From the NCBI GenBank assembly GCA_013397115.1, contig VWZW01002467.1, positions 745,666 to 809,665 on the forward strand: 64,000 bases of DNA, written 5' to 3'. Both the position numbers and the translations under genes were made by a program. The number at the start of each line of letters is the position of its first letter. The stretch's first letter is position 1. This stretch comes from Edolisoma coerulescens (Eukaryota; Chordata; Aves; Passeriformes; Campephagidae). Of this stretch, positions 24,931 through 36,940 are shown in pieces. Below the pieces are notes generated by a model. The model searched no databases. It saw only the letters and a program-made list of their open reading frames with translations, and was not told where the DNA came from.

Positions 24931-26130
24931 AGCACCAATTATGATCTTTCCCAGGTACTACTTGCTTCATTATCTGAGCGAAGAGTTTTATCTTACCTAC
25001 CAGGCAAACCTTCCAAATTCACAGCTGGGTAGATATAACCTTGAATATTTAGCTCAGCCATAACGGCAGCTAATATTCCTCTTAACTGCTGCTCTTAAAC
25101 AGTTGCATCCTATCGTTGTTAATCACATTAAAAGGTATTGGATATATAATTTCCTTTAATTATGTGAAAATATTGGTTGCTTCCTTTCTTCGGAGCATTA
25201 TGCACAGAGCAGCAGTGATTAATGCCAGGAGTTTCAAAAGGCAGTCAGAGAGAGCTCCTAATTGTTGATTTACGCCCTAATTGGAAGACACCTGTTTTTC
25301 TCCCATCCTTTTGATCTTCACTTTCTGATTGAGTCCAAAATTATTCTGCGTGTGTCATCATTACATTAATCGATACACGTTTTGTCCTTCACAAATCTGC
25401 CTAATTGCTTTGCTCATTCAGACAGTCATTTGCTAACAAACACCGTCACCCACTAACACCAACGGGAGGATTTACATGGTACACTGAGCAGATTTAGAAG
25501 GGGAAAAACATCATTGTTATGGGCAGTGAACTTTTGAGACAAGACTTCAGATAGCGAGCAGGGAAAGGGAAAACCAAGTGGTTCAAAAATAAGTAATTTT
25601 GCATACAGAGCTCAGATCTTCTACTCCCCCATGTAGACAAACATGGGCTTGGGTTTTCTGACTATGATTCCCGAGTTCTTACTTTTTTGGAGGCCACAAA
25701 TGACACTGAGCCTTCTGAGCCTTCTGTGACAGTGTAATAGGAAGTGCCTAAAATGACAAATTAGGAGGAAGAGTGTTTGTGACAGTGATAAAGGGAAAGT
25801 TTAAGGCTTGTATTTAGATAAATTGGCTGGAAAATTTGATCCACACAGTCTTTCAAATACGATTATACAAACATAATTTGCATAAATATTATAATTAAAA
25901 TTCTGCCTATGGCATAATAAAGAAGGGAAAATAGTATTAAATGATCAAGGCATCTGAATGTTTGAAATATCACTGTGTGATGTTTCATGCTATCCATTAA
26001 ATAAGTAATTTATTGCAAAATCTATCAAAGCAAAAGGAAATTAAGTCAGATAAGGCTGGCTTTTTACTTTGCATGGCTTTTTTTCTGAGGATATCGTTCC
26101 TTTCAGAGCACATTTGATTTTTCTCAGGTA
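24931..26130. promoter_or_regulatory. 1.2-kb AT-rich homeodomain/POU motif cluster, candidate enhancer
   Basis: This is the longest interval left of 34 kb without any sizeable open frame. Homeodomain-type cores recur: TTTAATTATG (about 25156), GATTAATG (25217-25224), CCTAATTGTTGATTTA (25258-25273), CCTAATTGG (25276-25284), ATTAATCGAT (25365-25374) and CCTAATTGC (25400-25408). A forkhead-like TAACAAACA lies at 25434-25442 and a perfect POU octamer ATTTGCAT at 25876-25883. The sequence is not simple repeat and not a known transposon. Such clusters are typical of developmental enhancers near regulatory genes, but conservation must be tested; the target gene is unknown. Confidence 0.4.
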
Positions 26131-26990
26131 CTAACTCAGAGTAACTATAATACTGGATCGTCTGTAGAGCTGTGACTCTCCAGATGCTGCAACTGCAGCA
26201 CGTGCCGATGTCCCCTTATGGCACCAGGGGACAGGACTTGTCATTCTGGGGTGGGAGTCCCGTCCTGTGTCCTGCTCTGTGCCACCTCCTGCCACCTGGA
26301 GCTGCGGCACAGAGCTGGGCCACCCCAGCACCGCCTCCCCTCTGCCACGGCTCGCGCAGCCTTCTCGTCAGGAAAGGTTACCGAGGGATGCAGGCAGTGA
26401 CGGACACGGGAGGGATGGCAGGATCAGCAGCCTCTGATCACACACGGGAAGCATTAAACATGGTTCTCAGCACCAAACCGAGCTGGTGGATGGGCACTGG
26501 CTGGACAAGCAGCTCCCCATCTGGGAGGACAGCACAGACACAGGTGCCCGCGCTCTGCCACGCCCGGCTCAGCCCCGTGTGCCCACAGCCACTACGGGCT
26601 CCTGCCAGGGCCAGGGACCACCTGCACTCACAGCATGAACACCCCGTTCAGAGAGCAAATAAATGGTTATTTATTCTGTCTGTTGCCTCAACCTGGTAGA
26701 GACCGAAGGATGAAAGGGCAAGTAGGAAACAAGCTTTGAAATGCACAGGGAAGCAGCCTTCCTTATCAGCCACTGCTTCATCCCTGCCACTGCAAAGATC
26801 TCTTTAAGTAAACCGGAAAGAAAAATAGGACAATAAAGGAAAGAAAACTTGAGAACAGTTTACTGAAGCGTTTAGGCTAAACTGCTGCAAGGTACGTTGA
26901 CCCTTTGATATAAATCCTCTGCCTTGTCCACCTCCAGGCCTGCAAACAAGGCAGTCTCGCTCCTAATGTCACTTCCACTGCTGAAAATTT
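26131..26990. other. Non-coding unique DNA, GC-rich left half
   Basis: A GC-rich stretch at 26160-26640 yields an unrecognisable 175-codon open frame. The right half is ordinary unique sequence without frames or repeats. Confidence 0.5.
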
Positions 26991-27240
26991 GTGACATCAA
27001 TAAAATCCTGGTTTGTCAGTGCAAATGGAATTTTAAATTGAATTCTTATCAAATTAGCCTTTCATCAAGGTCACGCAATATTGTGTGAATAACCTTTTGC
27101 GAGGCTGTGTACATGGCTGCTGCCGGAGGTGAGAACGAGACAAATTCTAATGAGATTACCCAGCTGGAGCACTCAATAACAGGCAGTGGAGGAGACGGGC
27201 TGACATTAGGTTTAGCGATAATTTAAGTAAATGGCTACAG
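26991..27240. promoter_or_regulatory. Candidate enhancer with perfect ERR/NR5A-type half-site
   Basis: TCAAGGTCA at 27065-27073 is the consensus extended half-site bound by ERR and NR5A (SF-1/LRH-1) monomeric nuclear receptors. It is followed by CGCAATATTGTG, which has SOX- and C/EBP-like character, and by TTCTAATGAGATTACC with TAAT cores (27145-27160). No sizeable open frame covers the interval. Receptor binding here is inferred from the motif only. Confidence 0.33.
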
Positions 27241-28430
27241 CAATGCTCGGAGCACAATGCTTCACCCCCCATCTCGACTGTGAACCCACACACGCAGTAC
27301 CTCTATCACAGGTCTCAGGAACCCCAGAGCAGTCACAGCTCTGACACACCAGAGCCAAATAGAATTTCCTGGAGGAACCAGAACGAATTGTAAATGCATC
27401 CCCTCTGCTGGCTCCGTGGTGCAATAAAATTTCCCTTCGCTTCAGGGGAATGGTGTTTTGCAACAGCAGCTGGAGGGATTTTCCATCAGCCTTGCACATC
27501 ATGACCAAATTTGTGGGAAAAACCTGTTTTTCAGCATGAGGAGCTCAGTGCTCCAGGAGCTGGGTAGGAGCTCAGGGAGCCTGAGATGTGCACATGCACC
27601 GTGAAGCCAGGACACAGCCTTGCTCCCTCATTCCGGGCTTGGCTCCGAGCAGAGCCCAGATCCGTGTTGGACCCGCCTGTGGTGGCACCAGCCAGGGCAG
27701 CTGAGCAGGGCCAGGGAGGGGTAACGCTGTCCTGGCCCCCCAGCACCTGCCCTGCCAGCCCTGGGAACTGCAGGACCCCTCTGAGGAAGCTGTTCCTGCC
27801 GTGATGGAACAATCCTAATAAACAAGTATGAGCTGCTGCTTCTATCCTCTGAGATAACATCTTCTTGAAATGAAACATGTAGCTCAAATTACACAATCAA
27901 GAAATAAACTATCCAGCTGCTAAAGCCTCCTTCCCAAATAACAAAATAGCTGCATATTTGACAACTCCAAAAAATATTTCAGCAAACATAATAGAGAAGA
28001 TAATGATAATTAGGCTGGTATTTTATGCCATAACACTCTTGAATGCCTACAAAAATACAATATTTTCAGCAAAAGATAATTGAAAAGATTATTTGGCTTA
28101 TCTAAAATAAGTTTTTCCAAGCCTCAGCACATCTGTTACAAGAATTCCTGCAGACACATGGTGCAAAGCTGTTGGCCCAATGGGCTGTTCATTACTTTGA
28201 GAAAGAGGTGGATAAAGACACGGGGGGTTTCGTTCCTGACGGGTCCTTTTGACAGGAGATGGACATCATCACATTTATCACATGCACGGAAAGGTGGAAG
28301 TGAGTGAATAAGCCCAGGAAAGCGGCAGCCAGCCAAGCGGGGCTGCCGTGGCAGAGCGAGGGATCTCCTGACACGGGCGTGAGTTGATGCAAACCCTGTG
28401 CTCCGACCTTTCCCTGCAAGCCCGCAGAAT
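27241..28430. other. Non-coding unique DNA
   Basis: There are small conflicting open frames only. 27890-28130 is AT-rich without frames and without a distinctive motif. No transposon was recognised. Confidence 0.5.
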
Positions 28431-28560
28431 TTGCTCTTTGTTGCTAAGTTACGCGTTCAGGCAACCCCGCGCGATCCCCGCGGCTCCGAGCGCAGGGTGC
28501 CTTGGCAGCTGCAGCGTTCGCTGCTCAGGCCGAGCATTCGGTTTTAGTACCCGCTCTTGC
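28431..28560. promoter_or_regulatory. Small CpG-rich patch with imperfect RFX X-box
   Basis: In about 110 bases, CpGs are clearly concentrated (ACGCG, CCGCGCGATCCCCGCGG, CCGAGCGC, GCGTTCGC). At its left edge 28440-28452 reads, in reverse complement, GTAACTTAGCAAC. This keeps the AGCAAC half of an RFX X-box with a degenerate first half. It may be a weak promoter or enhancer. No convincing exon follows on either strand. Confidence 0.25.
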
Positions 28561-31500
28561 TGACAGGGTCTGCAGGCTGGACCTCTGAAGCACAGACAGC
28601 TGTAACTGAAAGCCACTTTCTGTCTTCGGGGGATGGGAAATCCGGGCTGGGCTGCGACAGCACCATCGATGCCAAGGGAGCCCGGTACCAAGGGGCTGTG
28701 GATGCAGCCAAGGGAACAGTTCTGAGAATATTTTGATATTTCAAAATTGAGCAATTCAAATCTCAGGGGCCACAAATTCCTTGTCTTTATCCTTCCCTGC
28801 TTGTCCCCCTCCCCAGGCACTCTCGCTCCAGGCAGACTGAGCAGGACCTTTCGCTTTCACCCAGGTCTGTACAGTGCTATGGTGTCTGCACCAGTGGTGC
28901 CTCCAGCCTACAATGGAGGGGGAAATGTCTTCGTGCCTTGTTTTGGGGTCCCTCGGTGCTCCCTCTCAGGTGGATGGGTCCTACCACTCCAGCCAGCTGG
29001 GCTGCACTCACCTCCCATGCTTCTGTGGCCACAAGAAAGTTCCCAGTGATCCCCGGGTGATTTTGTGACACAGGATTTTTATAAGTCTCAGCATTTCTAA
29101 AAACATTTACTCCTGTTCAACCAGTAATTGTGGCTGACTGAGCAGAATCTGGAAAACAAAAGGGTTTTACATGGGCCCTGGTAGGTTTAACCTTCAGTGC
29201 TGCTGTGACCCAGCCCTGTAACACCAGAAGAGCCATCGGTATCTGCTTTCCAAGCTGAGCACAGAGCGAGAGAGAAGCAAAGGGGCCAGTGCTCGACTCT
29301 TCTCATGCAAGTGAATCAGCATGTCAGCACTCTGGGGCAGAAGCCCAGAGCTGGTCCTCAGCAGCCTCTCACCCAGAAGCTGCTCTGCTGGTCCTAACTG
29401 GACTCCTGGCATGAACCAGGTTTATCTATGGGCTGAAGGGCCCGTCCTCCACATTCAATATTCAGAATAATCTAAGCACAACGCTTGTGAAAAGTGTCAA
29501 ATGCAATAATATATTCCTGTATTTAACTTCAGGCTACCTCCTCACCAACCACACTGAAAAGTGCTGGAATTGGACAAAATTTCCCAAGAGTAAAAGAAAT
29601 TCATGTTCATATGCTTATAAAGGCTGACAGGTGAACAAACTCTTCTACAGGGAAATTGCAGATGCTCTAAGTGACATTTTAAATTCTTAAGAATTTTCCA
29701 TTTGCAAATAGAAGTTGCCTTGCAAAATGACAAGCAAACCAAGCAGACTTCCCAGAAACTGGTCCTTTCTGTTGCCTTTTAGTGGTTTTATTTTCCATAA
29801 GAGAGAAAAATGATCAGTGGTTGGGGAGGAAAAAAGGCCCCTCAGAAAGGGACTTCTGCATCTATCTTTTTTTAATCTTTTACAGAAGAAGAGTGATAGG
29901 CCAGATACAGCACTAACTTTTATTGTAAACTACTCTGGGAACACATTTTACTCAAAGCCCTTAGCACAGAAAGCAGATTAACTGGAAAAGCTAATGGTAT
30001 AGTGCAGTATAAATATTTACACAAACGTTTAGCTAAATCCTTTATTAACAGGTCAAATTTTCTCTGAATTTTTCACCTTTTGTTATGAGATTTTTAATGG
30101 GTTGATACCTTTCCAGGCTTTAAAAACTCCTCAAGGGAGGAGACAGTCCCCCAAGCACCCCAGCTCTCACTGCTGTGCTGTTTCCATCCCACTGGCTCTC
30201 ACAAAGCAGAATTATGCCTGAATTCCTGTGCCCCTCCGTGGGACATGATTCCTCAGAGAGTGAAGGGCAGCCAAGGGGACTCTCACAGCAGAAGCCCCAT
30301 GGCTGTGTCACTGTCCCTGCACCCTCTGGCCCCACACCCACACACGACAGGGCAGAAGGTGCCAGGAGCCTCTTCCCAGAACAATCACTCTTCTCATTCA
30401 GCAGTGCAAACACTCTCTGTCTCTCCCTCCTTCCTTCTGCTTCTCATTTTACCATACATAATTCTGAGGTTAATAATGATCATTAAGCACACTGAAGGTC
30501 AATACCTTCCAAAAATCTCTAAAACATGTTTTAGTTCAAGGAACTGGAGGTTGCTGTGGGGTCCTATCATAGTTTTACAGCCTTGGATTTATTGGAGATG
30601 GTTTCAAGTCAAACCAGACACTCTGACAGCAGAGAATGAAGGTCTGGGCAAACTCAATATATCAACTCTATGATCAAGTGGATTCAGCAGTCTGCTCAGA
30701 AGCAGGAAAAAAAGTGTGGTTTGCACCCATCAGTTTTCCATTCTGTCTATCCAGTAAAAAGAAAAAAAAAAAAAAAGGGAAGGTTATGAGAAATCATCAC
30801 CTCAGGTCACTTAGGAATTTCCCATTTAGCACAGCTGTGATGAACACCTCAGGCTCTCCTGGTGTCACAATTCATCCAGCTCAGCCTGCCAGTGCTGCCT
30901 GTGCCCGAATGAATCCCGTGAACACGCGGAGCTGCCGGAGGCAGGGGAGAGCTGGGCCATCTCCAGGCTGCCCCCAGCAGCTCTGCAGCACCCACCCATC
31001 CACCAGTGGGGGGTTGTTTGGGGTTTTGTAGGGATTTCTTCCTTCAAAAATTCTGTCTTGAAGACTGGGAGCAGGGTGAAGGGCGCATCTGGGAGAGGAA
31101 GAGCTCTGTGGGAAGGCACCTGCACCAGCACTGTTAGCCATGCCCAGCTGTCAGCTCAGAGCCAAGGAAGACGTGGGATTGTTTTCCCCTCTCCTGTTCT
31201 CCAACCCATCCCCAGTCAGTAGAAGGTGCTCTTTTCCCATGGACCTGAAACAGAGCTGATTTACCCCAGCAACAGCTCCTACCCTGTAAATGCTCAAAAA
31301 TCTGTCTCATGTCTCATGGTTCTCCAGTCATGCAGATAATTTTGTTCTCAATTAAACAAATGCCACAATGACAGCTGGGAATTAGCAGCTGTAGTTTGAC
31401 CAAGGAAATATGATACCTCCTTTAATTAAAAGAAAAACCCTGAAAAGTTCCCTAATGAAATCTCTACTCTGATAAGATGGAGCAGCTATGAACTCAGAAA

Positions 31501-32690
31501 GCAAGACATAACACGGAAGCAACAGTGATTCTGTCAATGCAATTTTCTTGCAGGAAAATACTTCAAGTATCAAGAAAAGAAAAGAAGCTGTGGAAGTTGC
31601 AAGAAGTCAGCTTTCCAATTGATTTTCAGCTTGACTTTGTAGAGCATCATTCCCAAGTAATGACTAGGAAAATGTACAGCATCCCAATTACATCCAGGAG
31701 CACTAGACACTGGAGCTATTGAACTTAACTCTGACAGCTCAGAGTGTGTTAAACAATATCTTTTATTTCCTAAGGAGGCAGGCATCGGCAGCAGAGGATT
31801 GAGGCAGCCAGAGATTCAAATCTGGTTTTTTTTAATATTGGCTCTTTTGCCAGCCTCAGAGCTACCCAACAAATTTACATATTCTGACACACCAGACTTG
31901 CTCTCTTGATAGATAAAATATGCAACTCTATTTAAAGATAGGGAATCTCGCTGCATTTTCTTCTAAATAACATCAGATACGTAAAAGACTCCCACTGGTG
32001 TAAAATCTCCTCTTACTCATTTGACTCCCAGCATTGCCCCTCTGGACCCTTAAAACGCAAGGCAGCACCGAGGGCTCTGTGTCCCCTCTCCTAGAACACC
32101 TCTCCGTGGCCACGGGGCAGGGACAAAGCTGGAGCATCACACAGTACCTGCCAAAGCTGCGACTGTTAGCCAGTGGTTCAGAAAAACCAAGGGAGCAGAA
32201 ACCATTGGGAGCTTGTGCAGAGCGGCCAAAGACAGCGATTACTGCAGAGCTGAGGCTGCTGCCATCTGAAACAGGCCTTTTCTCAATCTTTTGCAGTCTT
32301 AGGAAATTATCATTTGCCCCCAGACAATCATTTCACTACAGATTTGGAAGAGGATGTGTACCATCTTTGATGTCTTGTGGGCTCTGGGGTTTGCCACAGG
32401 GAATAAATACACGAGCACGGAAACTGGGTCAGGTTACTAAGGACAAGTGTAAAAATAAGACAAATGTACAAGGACAAACAAAGCAAACCAGTGGGCACTA
32501 AATTAAGTAGAAATCCAGGGTCCATCGTCCAGGACCAAGAGAAAGCCTGGGTGGTGTGGGAAGGGGGTAAGTGCTCTGTCCGATAAAGGGACAGCAGCTC
32601 TGGGGCTGACCAAAGTGGTACCAGGAGGGAGGAATGATGGATTTCACTGAAATAGTTGTTTTTCAAAAAACAGTCTGTGCTGAAAATCAT
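28561..32690. other. Non-coding unique DNA with AT-rich parts and an A15 tract
   Basis: No gene was recognised. AT-rich, frame-poor parts are 29740-30110 and 31830-32030. A poly-A run (A5-G-A15) occupies 30756-30776 without a recognisable retroposed body to its left. The rest is ordinary unique sequence with conflicting short frames. Confidence 0.5.
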
Positions 32691-32697
32691 CTGTAAA

Positions 32698-32752
32698 AGA
32701 TGATACTCAGCTGATACAAACTGATTTAGATCCAGGAACTTTGATGGAACAC
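32698..32752 (-). repeat. Fragment of an ancient palindromic amniote repeat
   Basis: Read in reverse complement, the fragment contains GTTCCATCAAAGT, CTGGATCTAAATC and ATCAGCTGAGTATC in that order. This follows, at scattered mismatches, a repeat that I remember as common in turtles, crocodilians and birds: a CCATTGAAGTCA core, then a GCTA-containing stretch, then a TTTACACCAGCTGAGGATC arm. I recall it as a palindromic, MITE-like element but am not sure of its registered name. Only one arm is evident. The adjacent short inverted repeat (ATCATC/GATGAT, about 32687-32705) may belong to it. Confidence 0.5.
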
Positions 32753-34470
32753 CAAAAATCATTGCAAAAGCAACTCCCAGCCCCTTTGGGGTGGCAGATA
32801 ACTCCACGTGACAAACCAGGCAGTGACTGTCGATAACATACTGACTTTATAGGTGCTTCCAAGAACAGGGACTACACAAATTTCCAAAAGCAGGGACATA
32901 TGGTCCTCTGTGTTTATTGCATATAACTACACACTAACAATCCCAGCTTGTGCCTGGAAGAACCACTCTGTTTTGTAAAACACCTTCCTGGCTGTGCAGA
33001 AGGCATTCTTGGGCATTTGCAGCACAGATACCCTCAGTGCCCATCCTGCCTCAGGTCTGCACAGTGACTTCCCACACCAACCAGCTCCACAAACCCATGC
33101 CATGAGCATCACACGTGTCCCTGTCCTCTTTAAAAAGCATTTGGGGACCCGGGGCAGCAAAGTGCTGTTTGATATCTGAACTGCCTTTTGATCATCAAAG
33201 CACACACTTAAGAACAGATCAGTAGGATTAGGGCATGGGCCAAACCAAATTCCCCAGTGCTCAGCATCCTGGCTGTGGCACAGAACCCTCCATCCCTCTG
33301 TATCCTCACCAAAGGAAAAGGGAGGAAAAAAACAACCTGCCAGCAAGGCTGCTCTGCTACAGCAAGGTCAGCCTTCCCCCTGCTATGATGAGAGGCTCCA
33401 GCAGTGCCCGCAGCCCCACCGTGTTACTCAAAGCAGAACAGTCCCATTTATCAGGGGTGGTTTTTCTCCTATAGCAAACCATTCTGGCATCAGCCTTTCC
33501 CAACAAACACCAAAGTTTGCACAGCAATAGGAACCACCAGGGCAGAGCACTGGGCTGCACTCGACTGACTGGGGTTTGCTGGCAAATAATCACTTGGATG
33601 AGGACTCCCAGGGATGCTCAGGATTCAGCTGTGAGCCCCTGAAAGCCCATTGGGAACAGCCAGTTTTCTCCAGGATTTCCTAGCTGGGCACACCTAGCTA
33701 CGCACTGGGGACAGTGCCAGACGCCCTGCAGAGCGCTCCCAGAACCGGAATCACTGTTCAGCTGGAATTTGATAAACCAGTCTCTGTCCAAATCCCATCT
33801 CCTTTTCTCTTTCCTTTGTTTGTTCATTTTGTGTTTCTGCTGTTTGTTGCGTCAGAATAACCTGCTTTTCCCGGCAGAGGAGCTGCCGATGCGCTCACCT
33901 CTTAATGCTGTTTCCCTCCTTCCCTCCCGTCAGAGCTGACTGAACCTGGGCCCAGGGGCTCTCCCAGGGCTCAGCTTTTATCTTGTTTACTCACGCTGTG
34001 GTTGGCACAATGGGGCTGTGAGATCTGGGGAGAATCTTCCCGTTTCACTGGGCAAAAAGGTACTGACAAGAATAACTCGAGTTGTTCAGAGAAGCAAGAG
34101 TTGTTAGCTCCGTGCTTCCAGCCCTGGCTCCCCGTGCCCGTGTGCCAGCAGGGCAGCAGCACCCAGCTGGTGCCCGTGCGAGTGACAGAACTCCATCCCT
34201 GGTGTCCCTGCAGCCTGGCACCAGCCCCCTGCAGCTGATGTAGCGAGCTGCTGCCACGCTCTCTTGGCTGGCTCTAGCTGGGGCAGAGGAAAGAGTTTTT
34301 CCTCCTAAAGCAGCAGCAGCAGGGTCTGCGTGGCTGTGCCGGACCCAGACCTCGGTGCGCAGGGACGCTGATGCGAGGGCAGGAGCCTGGGACAGCTCTG
34401 CAGGGATGGAGCAGCTCTACCACCACGTTCATTACCTTTCTATACTCCTGCACTCTTTGCAATGGCACAC
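32753..34470. other. Non-coding unique DNA
   Basis: The open frames on the minus strand (32328-32807 and 32927-33346) are the longest locally but have no recognisable domain. 34080-34420 is GC-richer. No repeat family was recognised. Confidence 0.5.
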
Positions 34471-35006
34471 ACAAAATCGCAGTGATGTATTATTTATGAG
34501 AAATAAATATTAATCAATATCAATAAATATATACGTGCATAAAGAGAACGGCAATAGATGATGGCCACTGAGAGGTGGTGAACGTCCTTGCACACAGGCA
34601 CTTGGCAAACAGTATAAATTTATCAGCCAGATACACAAATATACTCCTCTCCCTCCCTGGGGCCCAGATACCAGGTGTAAACACTCAGCTTTAATATCAG
34701 ATACACAACAAAGTTTTTTTAAAACTGCAGTAGAACAAAGCCTTGTGACCCAGGGGGCTGTGAAGGTAAGTGGGATTTTAAACTGCCCATCACCCAGCAG
34801 GGATGGGGCTTAGGGGACGCTGCTGAACGGACACCAGCAAGCTGTCCCTGCAGCAGGACAGTCCATCAGCCAGGCCACGCTTGTCCACAGCACGGGGCAG
34901 GGCTTCCCTGTCACAGCAGATTTACCAAAGGAAGGGGAGGAACCAACCAAGCTGAGAATCCTTAGAAAAGCTGGAAGTCAAAGAGAAATGAGGGCTCACA
35001 GCCACA
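34471..35006. other. ORF-free interval, AT-rich left end
   Basis: Part of a 1.2-kb interval (34475-35696) without sizeable open frames. The left end (34481-34530) is very AT-rich, with AAATAAATATTAATCAATATCAATAA-type sequence. The middle is ordinary. This is a possible regulatory stretch with no decisive motif. Confidence 0.3.
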
Positions 35007-35080
35007 GCAGGAGCTGTCAGTATTCAGTGTGTGCCACCATATGTTTTAATAATTTCAGATTTCTCACATGTCTCTAGGGA
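35007..35080. repeat. Dispersed ~75-bp repeat, copy B
   Basis: Partner of 7199-7275, same orientation and about 27.8 kb away. Shared landmarks are GCAGGAG at the left end, CATATGTTTTAATA in the centre, and GTCTC then GGGA at the right. About three quarters of positions agree by eye. The family is unknown to me; the similarity is too old for a recent duplication. Confidence 0.5.
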
Positions 35081-35696
35081 GCCTCAGAGGGGTTTTCATG
35101 CTCTTCACTCAATTTTCAAACTTCTGGCTGTTCTCATCAATAAAAGATTTGGTTTACACACTGTTGCAACTGTATAATGAAAACCAGGTGCAGCTATGTA
35201 ATATTTCTCTTTAATTACTATTTGGGGCATGAAAAAGAAGAATTAATCATTCTGCATTGTTAGAGCAGGATGCACCACCTACTAATCGCAAACTTGATTT
35301 TCATTCAGGTGATGTTGCACACCATTCTATTAGTCCAAGTAAATATCAACACTAGTTTTAATTATTTTTTGGTCTTTCTCCCTGCATGAAACATCTACCT
35401 GATGGGAACAGATCCACATAAGCTAAAGAGTTATGGCTCTTTGCTCTCACACACCTGGTCCAGAGACATAAAACACTGTCCCTCTACACCCTTAGACTGA
35501 AAGAGATGTCCCTGTCTCCCCCTTCCAGCTATTTTCTCTAGCATCAAATTTGTTTTTATGGCTTATGGGTGAAAAGTGTGAATTCAAGGAAAATGTAGTC
35601 TTCCATCATTTATTCATACTATCCTTCACAGCCAACCCACCCAAGAATCCACAACCATTTCTTTATTTGTACTGTGGGCACACATGAGCAAATGTG
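35081..35696. promoter_or_regulatory. AT-rich ORF-free block, candidate conserved element
   Basis: The sequence from about 35140 to 35370 is AT-rich and non-repetitive. It holds TCTTTAATTACTA, GAATTAATCATTC, CTACTAATCGC and TTTTAATTATTTTTT homeodomain-type cores. There is also an E-box-like CAGGTG (35187-35192 region and again near 35308). It is similar in style to 24931-26130. Function is inferred from motif density only. Confidence 0.3.
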
Positions 35697-36480
35697 TCAG
35701 CTAAGTGTTAGCCCTGTCAGTGGTACTTCCTGATGGTCAATTTTTAATTCCTGGCAGGGGTCTGATCTCCAAATCTTACTGAAAAACAAGAAATTCACAG
35801 AAATGCCTATCCACAAAGGAGTTGTGTTAGCACTTGCTGAATGCCATTTTGTGATGAGATGCGCAGAAGGCTCCAGCACTCCTAAATTATGCATAGCTGT
35901 GCATTCAGCAGATCCTTTGCTTTATTTGCAAGAGTCTCACTTGCCAGAGCACTCCAGGGAAGGAGGAGAGGCTCCTGTCAGAATGAATACAGCCAACCAG
36001 AGAAAGAGGATTTGGCCAATTAACTGATCGGGTTTCTTTACTCTGGCATTTTTCCTCTCTGCCTCTCCCCCGCTCCAGGACAGCAGGGTGGGGAACGCAG
36101 GCTCCGGGACGTGGGGCTGCGCCTCTCCCCCCGCCAGCCCGGCAGTGTGAGTCCATCACAGCCACCGAGATGACACGCCCTGGGTGCGCATCCCCTGGAC
36201 ACCCCCGGACACCCCGGCGCTGCCCCGCGCCAGGGCCGCGACCCGCTCCCCATGGTGCTGCTTAAAACACACCTGCCCAGAAAAAACCCTCACAATACCG
36301 TGCCTGGAACCTGCCAAATTGTTCTGTTTGGGTTACACCGGAGAGGAGATTTGGAGGGGGCTGGCTTTGAAGCGTTTCTTATTTGGAAGGCAACTGTGCT
36401 GTTACTTATCACTCAAACCACCAGAGAACACGAGGTAGTACAAGCCAGACCCCTGTGCTGGGCAATATCAGTATTCATGT
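35697..36480. other. Non-coding DNA with GC-rich patch 36050-36255
   Basis: A 200-base GC-rich patch, partly C-rich on the given strand and containing CCCCGCGCCAGGGCCGCGACC-like runs near 36222-36243, is the only notable item. It lacks a clear ATG plus splice donor. An isolated CpG-rich patch without gene features could be an enhancer, or local GC-biased conversion. Confidence 0.35.
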
Positions 36481-36940
36481 AAAATACAAATGACTGAAGC
36501 ACTGACTTAGCTGAACAGAAATTATTTTTCTGCAGCAAAACAAAATAATTTTAAAACATTAATAGCCCAGTAAATCAGAGGTTTTTGTTGTTTTGTTCCA
36601 GGATGGAGCAAAATCTCAAGGCTGCTGAAGCCCCATAAAACCAACTCAGGTTAAGCTGTTTGTTTCATCATTTTATAAGAGATAATTGAATTTCCAGTCA
36701 CATCCTGAAATTACTATCAATCAATCCAGTCACTCCAGTATATTCATCAGCTATATGGGATACTAATCCAGACCGTTTAAAGAAATAACCAGCTATCGGA
36801 AACCTGTCCACAGTCCTGCACCAATCTTCCTAATTATTAAAAATAGAGCAATAACCTGGCCGCCTCTTCCTGACATCGTTAGACTTGAAAGAGGAAATAA
36901 AATCCATTTGATAAAATTGGAAGTGCTGCAGAGGGCAGTT
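36481..36940. promoter_or_regulatory. AT-rich block ending in CTCF-like motif
   Basis: The left part (36510-36860) is AT-rich and nearly free of frames. At 36926-36938, CTGCAGAGGGCAG resembles the CTCF core (C-AGCAGAGGGCGC type) with one or two departures. A CTCF role is a guess from the motif. The AT-rich part has CTAATTATTAAAAATAG (about 36829-36845). Confidence 0.22.

Noticed and set aside
30756..30776. Poly-A tract as a SINE or retrocopy tail
   Set aside because: The sequence to its left is unique and shows no SINE or retrocopy structure.
32328..32807. Minus-strand 159-codon frame with a hydrophobic stretch
   Set aside because: The hydrophobic segment looked membrane-like, but no family is recognisable and the frame runs into the old repeat fragment at 32.70-32.75 kb.
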